NCBI GenBank assembly: GCA_024103495.1
Contig: JAGFIQ010000105.1
Coordinates: 1-64,000 of the forward strand
Length of the DNA stretch: 64,000 nucleotides
Source: Aridibacter famidurans
GTDB lineage: Bacteria; Acidobacteriota; Blastocatellia; Pyrinomonadales; Pyrinomonadaceae
Direction: 5' to 3'
Below, piece by piece: positions 10,201 through 17,917 of the stretch. The notes beneath the pieces are model-generated. The model had not been told where the DNA came from and ran no database searches. It was given only the letters and a program-made list of their open reading frames with translations. A program made the translations under genes and the position numbers. Numbering within the stretch: position 1 is the first letter of the stretch; every line of letters starts with the position of its first letter.

Positions 10201-10586
10201 CCGCTGCGGTCGCTCACGAATGCGATCATCTTGCCGTCGGGAGAAAACCTGGGCTGAGCGTCGAAGCCCATCCCCTCGGTCACGCGCACCGCTTTCCCGC
10301 CTTCGACCGGGATGGTGTAGAGATCGCCTAGAAGATCGAAGATCACCGTCTTTCCGTCCGGCGTGACGTCGAGCGACATCCAGGTGCCCTCGTCGGTAGT
10401 GAACTCGACCTTTCGTTCAGGTTTCAGAGGCAGCGGCTTCTTCTCTTCTTCCTTCTTCGCCTCGACCGCGGACTTCTCTTCTTGAGTCAGGACCGTGAAC
10501 GGAGCCGCAAGCAGCGACAGGATGCAAAGTACCGAGGCCGCCCTTCCTGAGAAGCGGACAGCGCCGCCTTGAAACGTGATCTTCAT
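7269..10586 (-). CDS. Secreted amidohydrolase with N-terminal TolB-like PD40 beta-propeller
   Basis: This protein of about 1105 residues starts at the ATG at 10586, 11 bases after GGAGG. It has a signal peptide ending near TVLTQ and a K/E-rich linker. About 600 residues of PD40/WD40-like repeats follow (FSPDGKMIAFVSDRSG, FSPDGRSIAFVTWS, WSPDGSRIFAL). The C-terminal third is a metal-dependent amidohydrolase with the HxH motif in IDIHAHWE and the late GKAADLIVLDNDPL segment. Such fusions are common in Acidobacteriota and Bacteroidota as periplasmic peptidase or imidazolonepropionase-like enzymes. The substrate is not known. A proline- and glycine-rich loop (GGGGDGPPPPGPS) interrupts the propeller. 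Confidence 0.88.
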   Translation of the reverse strand: MKITFQGGAVRFSGRAASVLCILSLLAAPFTVLTQEEKSAVEAKKEEEKKPLPLKPERKVEFTTDEGTWMSLDVTPDGKTVIFDLLGDLYTIPVEGGKAVRVTEGMGFDAQPRFSPDGKMIAFVSDRSGSNNLWISNSDGSEAKVLTKDKQAEFISPEWTADGNYVVVSKATPDSSGAELWMYHKLGGSGLKISKGGAERGGGGDGPPPPGPSYYGAQPTSDGKYVFFARQAPRSGPRLTLADCQIIRRDIEGGEEDPITFEAGNAFRPAVSPDGKTLVYGSRYEGQTGLKVRDLSTGEDRWLKYPVQRDEQESRPTRDLLPGYAFLPDGRSIIVSYGGKIQRVSVETGEDSVIPFSADVSLDVGPSLYVDHKLAEGPVKARLVQEPEFAPDGEHIAFSALGALYTKQMPDGEPRRVTNASDPREFQPSFSPDGRSIAFVTWSTKGGHIWKTDGGSLQRVTSTPAFYRDPVWSPDGSRIFALRASRLVRVNHPSDFLGPQPGLDIINVPSNGGEASVVAPARGLGKPHFGPEKDRVYVYGNDGLVSYRFDGSDRKLHLKVVGKSRRGRPNPARDVRISPDGTMAMALLTSQLYVFPVPRTGADAPTIDVTKPAVPSKQLTKIGADSFAWAEGGKTLSWVVGATLHTQPLSSVKFEPEKKPDEKKKENGEAAKEEQKEPPPFTEYEIVIERPRHTPKGTVVLRGAKAVTMKGDEVIADSDIVVTDNRIAAIGRRGSVSVPQGAKVMDVRGKTIIPGLIDIHAHWEVRHQVLDTEDYTFWGNLAYGVTTGRDPQTNTNDTFAYQDLVDTGDMIGPRIFTTGPGIFSDTDFQSYDEARDTIARYKRHYRAETLKSYLVGNRQQRQWVVMASKELGIIPTTEGGSDFKMNLTHAIDGFAGNEHALPIAPFYKDVIELFAQTKITYTPTLLVSYGGPQGKFYFFENSDVYGDPKLKRFNPQAVLDEKTARLPWFRESEYIFPEIAKYANAIHLAGGKIGLGGHGELQGLQCHWEMWALGMGGMKPHDILMVATINGAYAIGFGNELGSLEQGKAADLIVLDNDPLADIRNSNSIRYVIKNGEIYNGDTLDQIWPAEKPLPEAWWWWKGKP

Positions 10587-10634
10587 TTTTGTTGAATCCT
10601 CCCTGAATGGAGTGCCGTTCACACCGCGCGGTTC

Positions 10635-11954
10635 TCAGAGCAGACCGCGCTCTTTTACTTTTAAATAGGTCTCGAGAAGCCTGGGAGCAAGAGTCTGTGT
10701 GGTTACGTCCAGCGCGAGCCCGCCCATAGTCTCCACCTGTCTCAGGGCGGAGTCCCGTTGATGGATTATCTCCTCCGCCGCTGACTGTACGAAAACGTCC
10801 CGGAGACTCGCCGGTACCGAGCTCACGGTCGAATTCAGGTCGCGGTCTCCGATGGTGACGACCAGCGGAAGATGGGTCGGCCTAAGAAGCTTGAGCGAAT
10901 TGATCAGTTCCGCCGAACTTTCCTTGTCTATCAGGTCCGTGAGGATTATCACGAACGAACGTTTCTTGGAGTTTGCCGCGATGAACTGGAACGCCCTCGA
11001 GTACGAGGGCTCGATCATCTCCGGCTCGAGATCGTGCAATGCCTCGAGTATGCCGTCTATATGCCCGATGGTCTTTTTCGGCGGAAGGAACTTCTTGACC
11101 TTCCTGCCGAAGACCGCGATCCCGCAATTGTCGCCGCCTCGTGATGCCGCGGATACCAATGCCAGCGTCGCGTGGATCGCCGTGTCGAACTTCGTTTCGT
11201 CACCGATCCGGCCGGTCATCAGACGACCCGCGTCGAGGGCGACGATGATGGTCTGGTCGCGCTCGATCTGGTACTGGCGGGTCGTGAGTTTCGCGCGCCT
11301 CGCTGTTGTCGTCCACGATATGTGCCTAAGTTCGTCGCCGCGAACGTAATCGCGCATCGACTCGAATTCCCGTCCCTCGCCTCGCCTTACGGATCTCCTC
11401 TGGATCGCGAGATACGTGTTCGCTCCGACTGCCTTCAGTTCCATCTCGCGGGCACGCCTCATATCCGGATACACCTTCACAGGCGTCGCTTCCCCGAGCC
11501 TTTTCTGGCACCAAACCAGGCCGAGCCGGGATCTGAACCGAACTGCCGTCAGACCGAACTCGTACCTCCCTCGCTTTGGCGGCGTGACGGTGTAGGTAAA
11601 TTCCGCTTCCGTGCCTTCGATCACTTTGAACGAAGCCTCGCGGCTGTCCGCGACCTTCATCTCCGGTGGATGTTCGTCCTTTATACGCACCGGTAGATCG
11701 CGTCCCGTATCGTTCCGCACCGTCAGCGTCACGTCGTTCGGATCTCCGATGGCGAATCGCTTCGCGAAACGCCTATCGACCGAAAGCCCGTCCGCTTTCC
11801 GGCTGACAAAGTAGTCCCCGATCGCTATGGCAAGAAGCGCCAGATCGAAAGCCAGAACCGCGTAGCGCAGCTGCGGCATCTGCCAGGAAAGCGAAAGCGG
11901 CACGAGGCCGAGCGCAAAGAGAATGAAGAATCTACGGGAGAAGACGAAACGCAT
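10635..11954 (-). CDS. DUF58 domain protein (VWA-like), membrane anchored
   Basis: Two membrane helices open the protein (FFILFALGLVPLSLSW and AVLAFDLALLAIAIGDYF). A beta-rich region and then the DUF58 core follow, with the signature EFESMRDYVRGDELRHISW. A VWA-like fold comes after it (IIVALDAGRLM and FVIILTDL). These proteins usually partner MoxR AAA ATPases. No MoxR gene is adjacent here; the nearest is at 32 kb. The gene is upstream of, and on the same strand as, the amidohydrolase with a 48-bp gap, so they may be co-transcribed. Confidence 0.87.
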   Translation of the reverse strand: MRFVFSRRFFILFALGLVPLSLSWQMPQLRYAVLAFDLALLAIAIGDYFVSRKADGLSVDRRFAKRFAIGDPNDVTLTVRNDTGRDLPVRIKDEHPPEMKVADSREASFKVIEGTEAEFTYTVTPPKRGRYEFGLTAVRFRSRLGLVWCQKRLGEATPVKVYPDMRRAREMELKAVGANTYLAIQRRSVRRGEGREFESMRDYVRGDELRHISWTTTARRAKLTTRQYQIERDQTIIVALDAGRLMTGRIGDETKFDTAIHATLALVSAASRGGDNCGIAVFGRKVKKFLPPKKTIGHIDGILEALHDLEPEMIEPSYSRAFQFIAANSKKRSFVIILTDLIDKESSAELINSLKLLRPTHLPLVVTIGDRDLNSTVSSVPASLRDVFVQSAAEEIIHQRDSALRQVETMGGLALDVTTQTLAPRLLETYLKVKERGLL

Positions 11955-11965
11955 TTTTTCGGATG

Positions 11966-11971
11966 ATTATA
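11966..11971 (-). promoter_or_regulatory. -10 box (TATAAT) just before the DUF58 gene
   Basis: A minus-strand TATAAT ends 11 bases before the ATG at 11954, which would leave a leader of about 5 bases. A weak TTACGC lies 17 bases upstream. This suggests a leaderless or nearly leaderless mRNA. Confidence 0.4.
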
Positions 11972-12014
11972 CAGAAAGGCCGGAATTTGCGTAATACGAA
12001 TCGCAACCGTGGGA

Positions 12015-12020
12015 TATAAT
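12015..12020 (+). promoter_or_regulatory. -10 box (TATAAT) just before the hypothetical gene at 12034
   Basis: This plus-strand TATAAT shares its last two bases with an in-frame ATG at 12019. Transcription would start near 12027, so translation more likely begins at the ATG at 12034 on an almost leaderless mRNA. No clear -35 is seen. Confidence 0.4.
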
Positions 12021-12033
12021 GCGGGACCTGACG

Positions 12034-12621
12034 ATGACGGATAACGAAACAGACGGCTTGCGCGTTGGCACGCTTGTAAAAGAGGCGGCGGACCTGAACG
12101 AGGGCGGACTTTCGTCGCAGGCGTTTCTCAGGGCCTGCGACGCGCTAAGGCTGACGATCGCGAAGGCATCGGGCAGCGACGACCCCAGGCTGCCGGAACT
12201 GCGCAACGTGATCGACGAGCATTGGGAGCTGATCCGGTTCATGAGCTTTCCCGGCATCGATTCGCCTTATGTCGATCTTCCAGTAGTCATTCGCGAGATC
12301 TCGCTAAATCCGCGTCGGAAGTACACGTCGAAAGAGATAGTACTTCATCTTGTCTCGCAGACTCTTCGCCTCCGGCAGGTGCCCGAAGGTTTCGGCTTTA
12401 CCAGCTCGATCCACTTCGAAATGAAAGGCGATGTTCTTCTGACCCCCGTCACGCTGATCAGCGGCCTGCTGGCTTTTTCGGTCGTTCACCCGGTGAACGC
12501 GTCGGAAGAGATACCGGACAAGTACTGGATCTCGATCTCCGATTTCAAGATGTTCATTTCGGAGTTCTGGGGGAGAATGGACCTCGCCGTCAGGATACGA
12601 AGGTTCTACGTGGACAGGTGA
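12034..12621 (+). CDS. Hypothetical protein, about 195 residues
   Basis: I do not recognise a family. The protein is soluble, with no signal peptide or membrane helix. It has a helical N-terminal half (LVKEAADLNEGGLSSQAFLR) and a mixed second half (YTSKEIVLHLVSQTLRLRQ; HFEMKGDVLLTPVTLISGLL). The frame also has an ATG at 12019, which lies inside a -10 box. It is divergent from DUF58 and convergent with the hydroxylase gene 7 bases later. Codon use matches its neighbours, so it is probably a real gene. Confidence 0.65.
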   Translation: MTDNETDGLRVGTLVKEAADLNEGGLSSQAFLRACDALRLTIAKASGSDDPRLPELRNVIDEHWELIRFMSFPGIDSPYVDLPVVIREISLNPRRKYTSKEIVLHLVSQTLRLRQVPEGFGFTSSIHFEMKGDVLLTPVTLISGLLAFSVVHPVNASEEIPDKYWISISDFKMFISEFWGRMDLAVRIRRFYVDR

Positions 12622-12628
12622 GATCCCG

Positions 12629-13870
12629 TCAGCGGAACGACGCAAAACTGAGTCGCGAGGCGCCCGGCCGGAAGAAGGCCAGTGTCCAGAGTGCGCACGC
12701 GGCAGTGAACGCCGCCGAGCCGATCAGAAGGCCCGCTGAATTCGAGTCGCCGTACATAAGCGCGAGCGCTGAAAATGTCACCGCCAGCCTCAGCGTTTCA
12801 GATACCCAGAGCCATCTCCTTGCTTCCATGATCCCCGCCCAGTTGACGATCTGCCACCAGAGCAGAAAGGCGCCGATCCACTTTGCCCCGATTCCCCATT
12901 CAAAGACGTCGGAGATGATCCCCATCATCAGGACGATCCCCGCCGCGACCTGAACCGCGAGATACGGTTTTGACATCGCGAACATCGACGGCCGGAACTT
13001 GGCCTGGTTCTCGGTCGTGATCTCGATCTTCGGCGGCGCTTCAAGCCCGCGGGGTCTCCATCCCGTCGGCATAAACCAGATCCGGACCTTGTCCCACCAG
13101 TTCGGCGCCGCGATCGCCAGTTTCAAAAGCACAAGGTAGAAATGGAAGTTGATCGATATGGGATTCCAGGACTTCGGATGGTCGTAGATCCCGTACACGA
13201 CCTTTTCCTGCTCCTCTTCGAAAGAGCCGAAGATGCGGTCCCAGATTATAAGGAACTCGCCGAAGTTCTTATCGAGGTACTTGAAGTTGACGCCGTGATG
13301 AACGCGGTGGTGAGATGGCGTCGTGAAGACGTACTCGATCGGCCGCCAGAGCTTCGGAATGAACTCGGTATGGTGGAGGAACGCGATGAACAAGTGTATC
13401 CCGGCCATCATATATATGTGCGCAGGATGAAAGCCGATCAGCGTCAGAGGCCAGAAGAACAGAAATGACGTGAGCCGCTGAGTCACGCTCGCGCGAAGCG
13501 CGACGAAAAAGTTCATCTCCTCGGCGGAATGATGAGGCGAATGCGCCGCCCACATTATGTTGATCGCGTGTCCCCAGCGGTGGACCCAGTAGAAGATGAA
13601 ATCGACGCCCAAAAGAAGGAGTACGAACGTCAAGACGTTCATCTCGACCGTCAGCAGGCGGAAGTTGTCCCAGAGGTAGCCGTACGCTACGTACACCCCC
13701 GCCGCGACAAGGACGTTCATCGTCTGATTTCCCAGCGCCGTGCCGAAATTCGCGACGGCCTCCTGGAAGCTTATGTAGCCTTTCCGGTAGTACCAGCTGA
13801 AGAACATCTCCAGAGCGATGAAGATCAGCGCCAGAGGCGTGAGGTAGACATAGATGTTGGTTTCGCCCAT
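12629..13870 (-). CDS. Sterol desaturase / fatty acid hydroxylase family membrane enzyme
   Basis: This di-iron membrane oxygenase has the full set of histidine boxes: HRWGH, HSPHHSAEE, HHTEF and HRVHH. They sit among several membrane helices (LALIFIALEMFFSWYY; VLTFVLLLLGVDFIFYW). A C-terminal extension of about 130 residues carries more membrane helices. The start at 13870 (MGETNIYVYL) has GAGGA 8 bases upstream; an ATG at 13894 without an RBS is also in frame. It probably hydroxylates or desaturates a lipid in the inner membrane. The exact lipid is unknown. Confidence 0.88.
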   Translation of the reverse strand: MGETNIYVYLTPLALIFIALEMFFSWYYRKGYISFQEAVANFGTALGNQTMNVLVAAGVYVAYGYLWDNFRLLTVEMNVLTFVLLLLGVDFIFYWVHRWGHAINIMWAAHSPHHSAEEMNFFVALRASVTQRLTSFLFFWPLTLIGFHPAHIYMMAGIHLFIAFLHHTEFIPKLWRPIEYVFTTPSHHRVHHGVNFKYLDKNFGEFLIIWDRIFGSFEEEQEKVVYGIYDHPKSWNPISINFHFYLVLLKLAIAAPNWWDKVRIWFMPTGWRPRGLEAPPKIEITTENQAKFRPSMFAMSKPYLAVQVAAGIVLMMGIISDVFEWGIGAKWIGAFLLWWQIVNWAGIMEARRWLWVSETLRLAVTFSALALMYGDSNSAGLLIGSAAFTAACALWTLAFFRPGASRLSFASFR

Positions 13871-13978
13871 CCGGTAGGTCCTCGATGTCGACACCGGCCC
13901 CGGCAGTCGGGGAGCGCGCGATTCGGTGCTGAAGGAACTTCCGATATATTAAACAAGCGACTACGAGAGTCAAACAGG

Positions 13979-14305
13979 ATGGACCTTTCAAAACTAGCGG
14001 AAGAGAAGATACGGGAGGCGGTCGAACGGGGAGAGTTCGACGACCTCGAAGGCGCCGGCCGGAAGATCGACCTGACGGAGTATTTCAACACTCCGTCCGA
14101 GTTCCGTGTGGGCCATTCGCTTCTCAGATCCAACAAGTTCGTTCCGGCGGAAGTCGAGCTGATTCGCGAGATAGGCGAGCTCCGCGAAGCCTGTGCGAAT
14201 CCGGACCCGTCGCTGAGAGCCGAACGGATGCGGCTCCTGAACGAAAAGCAGATGGCACTCGCGATCGTGCTCGAACGCAATCACTCCGGCTCGCGAAGAA
14301 GATGA
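13979..14305 (+). CDS. DUF1992 (DnaJ homologue subfamily C-like) small protein
   Basis: This 108-residue protein starts MDLSKLAEEKIREAVERGEF and continues DDLEGAGRKIDLTEYF, the family signature (xGEFxxLxGxGKPL). The rest is predicted helical (VELIREIGELREACANPDPS). It is divergent from the hydroxylase gene and convergent with the peptidoglycan-binding gene. The family is widespread but its function is unsettled. Confidence 0.8.
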   Translation: MDLSKLAEEKIREAVERGEFDDLEGAGRKIDLTEYFNTPSEFRVGHSLLRSNKFVPAEVELIREIGELREACANPDPSLRAERMRLLNEKQMALAIVLERNHSGSRRR

Positions 14306-14355
14306 TCGCCCCCCGCTCCGGTCTTCCCGAAACGGAGGGCGATTCTAAGCGAGGC

Positions 14356-15168
14356 TCACATCGACTTCTGGGAATCGGTCAGTTCGATCCCCATCGCGAC
14401 AAGCGTTTCCTTGTTAAGCGTGCCCGTCGGCTTCACGTTGTTGGCGGACTGCCAGCTCTTGATCGCCGCGCGGGTTTCCGGGTTCAGTTTGCCCGTCGCT
14501 TCGCCGTTGTATAGGCCTTTCGATTTGAGCATCTCCTGCACCTCTGCGATCTGCCCTTTGTTGGCGCGGAAAACGGGACCCCGGGCGCCTTTCGGTTTCG
14601 AAGCCTCAAGGTCCTTCGGATCGACAGGAATTGCCGCCTGTGCTTCCGTAAGGTCGATTCCAAGTTTCTCAAGCGTCGCGCGGTTCAGCGATCCGGTCCG
14701 GCGGATCCCGGCCTCGCCCTGATATTCGCGTATCGCGGCGCGAAGCTCATTGCTGTACCTTCCGGTCTCGGCTCCGGAGAACTTCCCGCTGCTTTTCAGG
14801 AGCCTCTGGGCTTCCGTGATTTGTTCTTTGTTGACCCTGAAGACGGTGCGTTTCGGACCGCTCGCAGGCTCGATTCCCTTCTGCCGGTCCGTCAGTTCGA
14901 TCGCCATCTTACCGAGCGTCGCTTCATCCAGCTTGCCGCTCGAGTCGAGGCCGTTCGCGGACTGGAAGTCCTTCAACGCATCGCGAAAACCGTCGTTGTA
15001 CTTGCCGTCGACAGGTCCGGTGTAGCTGCCCGACGCCTTGAGCTTCTCCTGTGCGGCGGTGATCTGCGCTTTTACCGGTCGAAACGCCTTGGAACCGCCG
15101 TTTTGTGCGGCCGCAACGCCGCAAAGAAGGAAGATAGTGAGGAAAAGGGTTGTGAGAGATTTTTTCAT
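14356..15168 (-). CDS. Secreted protein with three peptidoglycan-binding-like repeats
   Basis: A signal peptide (LTTLFLTIFLLCGVAAAQ) is followed by three homologous modules of about 75 residues. Each has the PG_binding_1 pattern: ITAAQEKLKASGSYTGPVDG...LKDFQSANGL; ITEAQRLLKSSGKFSGAETG...IREYQGEAGI; IAEVQEMLKSKGLYNGEATG...IKSWQSANNV. Each ends in an IELTD or IDLTE motif. No catalytic domain is attached, so it may simply anchor in the cell wall. The spacing is regular, suggesting internal duplication. Confidence 0.85.
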   Translation of the reverse strand: MKKSLTTLFLTIFLLCGVAAAQNGGSKAFRPVKAQITAAQEKLKASGSYTGPVDGKYNDGFRDALKDFQSANGLDSSGKLDEATLGKMAIELTDRQKGIEPASGPKRTVFRVNKEQITEAQRLLKSSGKFSGAETGRYSNELRAAIREYQGEAGIRRTGSLNRATLEKLGIDLTEAQAAIPVDPKDLEASKPKGARGPVFRANKGQIAEVQEMLKSKGLYNGEATGKLNPETRAAIKSWQSANNVKPTGTLNKETLVAMGIELTDSQKSM

Positions 15169-15454
15169 TTTGTCCTCCGATTTGAGTTAAAACCGTCTAG
15201 GGTTGTTGATGAGGATCCCAGAGACGGACGTACGAGACCGCGGCGCAAACTTCGGCCGCGATCGGTCAATTCTGCTTTTTATTCTGCTTGTGTGAGGCAG
15301 AAGGACGAAGACTCTTGATCGTGAGAAAGTCTTGCAGGCCGAATTATGGTGACTTGTCGTCGTGCTGTCAAGGTTTTACGTGCCGGATCCTAAAGTAACG
15401 ACTTAACATATTTGATCAAGCCGTTCGGCCCGCCGGCGGCTGAGGAGCATTCCT
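15169..15454. other. Intergenic region between divergent genes
   Basis: This gap separates the starts of the peptidoglycan-binding gene (minus) and the homocysteine methyltransferase gene (plus). It holds a GACCGCGGC...GCCGCGATCGGTC imperfect hairpin near 15236-15267, followed by a T-rich run. Both promoters must lie here; none is clear enough to call. Confidence 0.4.
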
Positions 15455-16411
15455 ATGTCAAACAGATCGATATTTCCGCATACATCGGACAGATTCTTCG
15501 TCACCGACGGAGGCCTGGAGACGACGCTTCTCTTCAAGGAGGGGTTCGAACTTCCCGAGTTCGCATCTTTCGTCCTATTGAAGGACGAGAGAGGACGCGA
15601 GGCGCTTCGGAAGTACTTTCGCGAATACCTGGACATCGCTCTCGATGTGAAAGCACCTGCGATCCTTGAAACCGCGACCTGGAGAGCAAATCCGGACTGG
15701 GCTTCAAAGATCGGTTATTCGGCCGAAGAGCTTGACGAGATGAACCGCGCGTCCGTCGGGCTGTTGATTGAGCTCAGACCCGAATTCGAGGAGAACGGCG
15801 AAAGAATGATAATAAGCGGATGCATTGGGCCCAGGGGCGACGGATACGTTGCGGGCGAAATGATGGATCCGGAAGAGGCAAAGCTCTACCATGTACCTCA
15901 GGTTTCCGCGCTCGCGGAGGCGGGAGCGAATATAATCTCCGCGATCACTATGACCTACGAGAACGAAGCGATCGGGATAGCGGACGCCGCAGCTGAGGCA
16001 GGTCTTCCGTGCGTGATCTCTTTTACAGTCGAGACGGATGGCCGCCTCCCGAACGGAAGCACGCTGAAGGACGCGATCGAAAAGGTGGATTCGGAGTCCG
16101 AGGCGCCGCCCGCTTACTATATGATCAACTGCGCTCATCCGACCCACTTCGTCGACGCATTGAAAGAAGGGAGCGGCTGGCAGGAGAGAATCCGCGGAAC
16201 ACGCGTGAATGCCTCGAAGATGAGCCACGCTGAGTTGGACGAGGCAGAAGAGCTGGACGAGGGGGATCTGTACGAACTTGCTGCTGCCCATCGCGAGATC
16301 AGACGGCTCTTGCCCAACCTGAACGTGGCCGGAGGCTGCTGCGGAACGGATGAACGCCACGTAGGCGAGATCGCAAAGGTACTTGCGGAGCCGAATGCCA
16401 GATCCGCCTGA
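15455..16411 (+). CDS. Homocysteine S-methyltransferase family protein
   Basis: This 318-residue Zn-dependent methyltransferase shows the DGGLETTL opening, the first zinc cysteine in YMINCAHPTHF and the paired cysteines in VAGGCCGTDERH near the C-terminus. It lacks the cobalamin and folate domains of MetH, so it should use S-methylmethionine, betaine or a similar donor (MmuM-like). The specific donor cannot be told. A GAGGAG-like sequence lies 10 bases before the ATG at 15455. No operon partner is evident. Confidence 0.88.
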   Translation: MSNRSIFPHTSDRFFVTDGGLETTLLFKEGFELPEFASFVLLKDERGREALRKYFREYLDIALDVKAPAILETATWRANPDWASKIGYSAEELDEMNRASVGLLIELRPEFEENGERMIISGCIGPRGDGYVAGEMMDPEEAKLYHVPQVSALAEAGANIISAITMTYENEAIGIADAAAEAGLPCVISFTVETDGRLPNGSTLKDAIEKVDSESEAPPAYYMINCAHPTHFVDALKEGSGWQERIRGTRVNASKMSHAELDEAEELDEGDLYELAAAHREIRRLLPNLNVAGGCCGTDERHVGEIAKVLAEPNARSA

Positions 16412-16522
16412 TCGAAATCCGGATCACCTAAAAAACCTTGCTCATTCGGAGCGACTGCTCATAAGATACCGCGGTACGGAGTCAATCTGTGCTGCGGTCT
16501 CTAGTTCTTGGAGGAGAAATCT

Positions 16523-17917
16523 ATGGGTTGGATCTCTCGCGTCGTTTGGGCGGGTGCCTTGGTCTTGGTATTGATCGCGGGTCTGGCGACGGCGCAAGAC
16601 GTGAATGAAGGCGGCGCGTCGGAATCGTTGCAGGAGCGGGCCCTGGAAGCCGAAAGAGCAAGAGCTGCCGGAGACCTCGAAGGCGCGATCAGGATCACGA
16701 CGGAACTTATCCGGGAATCGGACCAGTTCTTCGGAACCTTCTACACAAGGGGCCTTGCTTACCTGGAACTGGGAGATCTTGAACTCGCGATCGCGGATCT
16801 TACAAGGTCCCTGGAACTCGTTCCGAACACCATTCCGATCATCGGGAACAGGGGCGTTGCCTATCTCAGGCTTCGGCGTCAAAACGAGGCCATCGAGGAT
16901 TTCTCGAGCATTCTCAAGCTTGATCCGGAGAATGTCGAGGCCTTTGTTAACCGCGCGAAAGCGTATTTGGATCTGAACACGTTCGATAAAGCGCTGGCCG
17001 ATCTGAACAAGGCCTCCACGCTGGATCCGGACTATGCGGAAACCTTTTTCCTGAGGGGATTGACAAATCACACTCTCGAGAAACTGCCCGAGGCTCTGGC
17101 GGACCTGACCCGCGCGACGGAACTCGACCCTGCGTTAGCCTCCGCTTTCTTTTTCAAGTGCCAGATACAGATGAGGCAAGGCGATCTCACGGGCGCGCTG
17201 GTCTCCGCCAACCGGCTGGTCGAGATCGATCCGGATTCCGGAAAAGGCTACCAACTGCGCGGCGATGTCTTCAAAAAGAAAGAGGACTACGTTGCTGCGC
17301 TTAAAGACTACGAACGCGCCAACCGACTTGCCCCGTACAGTTCTTTTGTTAAGGAGGAACTCGCGGCTGCGTATGCGAAGCTCGAGGCCTGGGATGAGGT
17401 CGTGAGAGCCGCTACCGAGCTCGTAGCCATGGAGCCTGCCAACGCGGATGCTCTCAATACCCGGGCGTATGGGTACATTAGACTGGGGAAGCTCGATCTT
17501 GCGGAATCCGACCTGAAACGCTCTCTCGAGATAGTTCCCGACAACGTCTTCGTGTTCAACAATATGGGTCTTCTGAAGATCCTCAGGGGTGAGCTTGCGG
17601 AAGGATTGAAGGATGTGACAAAGGTGAAAACCATCTACCCGTTTCTGCCGGAGATCTATCTCAATCTCGGTATGATACGGAATCGGCAGAAGCAGTACTC
17701 GCTGGCGGTAAGAGAACTCGGCAAGGCGATCAAGGCCGATCCGAAGATGATCTCCGCGTATGAAGAAAGGGCGAATGCGTATGAAGCCTTGGGTCAGAAG
17801 CAGAAGGCTGAAGCCGACCGCGCGACGGTGGAGAAACTGCAGTCGGATCTTGAAGAGAAGAGGCGGCAGGTAAGGGAAGCGGTACGTATTCTCGCCCGCA
17901 GCCCGGACGAAGTATAA
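16523..17917 (+). CDS. Exported TPR repeat protein
   Basis: The ATG at 16523 follows GGAGGAG by 6 bases. An upstream TTG at 16508 overlaps that RBS and was rejected. A signal peptide (ISRVVWAGALVLVLIAGLAT) precedes about ten TPR-type repeats (FYTRGLAYLELGDLELAIAD, VNRAKAYLDLNTFDKALADL, NTRAYGYIRLGKLDLAESDL). It probably scaffolds complexes in the periplasm. The alcohol dehydrogenase gene starts on the base after its stop codon, so the two are very likely co-transcribed. Confidence 0.85.
   Translation: MGWISRVVWAGALVLVLIAGLATAQDVNEGGASESLQERALEAERARAAGDLEGAIRITTELIRESDQFFGTFYTRGLAYLELGDLELAIADLTRSLELVPNTIPIIGNRGVAYLRLRRQNEAIEDFSSILKLDPENVEAFVNRAKAYLDLNTFDKALADLNKASTLDPDYAETFFLRGLTNHTLEKLPEALADLTRATELDPALASAFFFKCQIQMRQGDLTGALVSANRLVEIDPDSGKGYQLRGDVFKKKEDYVAALKDYERANRLAPYSSFVKEELAAAYAKLEAWDEVVRAATELVAMEPANADALNTRAYGYIRLGKLDLAESDLKRSLEIVPDNVFVFNNMGLLKILRGELAEGLKDVTKVKTIYPFLPEIYLNLGMIRNRQKQYSLAVRELGKAIKADPKMISAYEERANAYEALGQKQKAEADRATVEKLQSDLEEKRRQVREAVRILARSPDEV

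Noticed and set aside
8916..10331. A 471-codon plus-strand frame opposite the amidohydrolase gene
   Set aside because: The minus-strand gene has clear PD40 and amidohydrolase motifs. The plus frame has none and no RBS.
14306..14355. A shared terminator between DUF1992 and the peptidoglycan-binding gene
   Set aside because: There is a GC-rich ATCGCCC...GGGCGAT pairing, but the stem is interrupted and lacks a T-run on either side.
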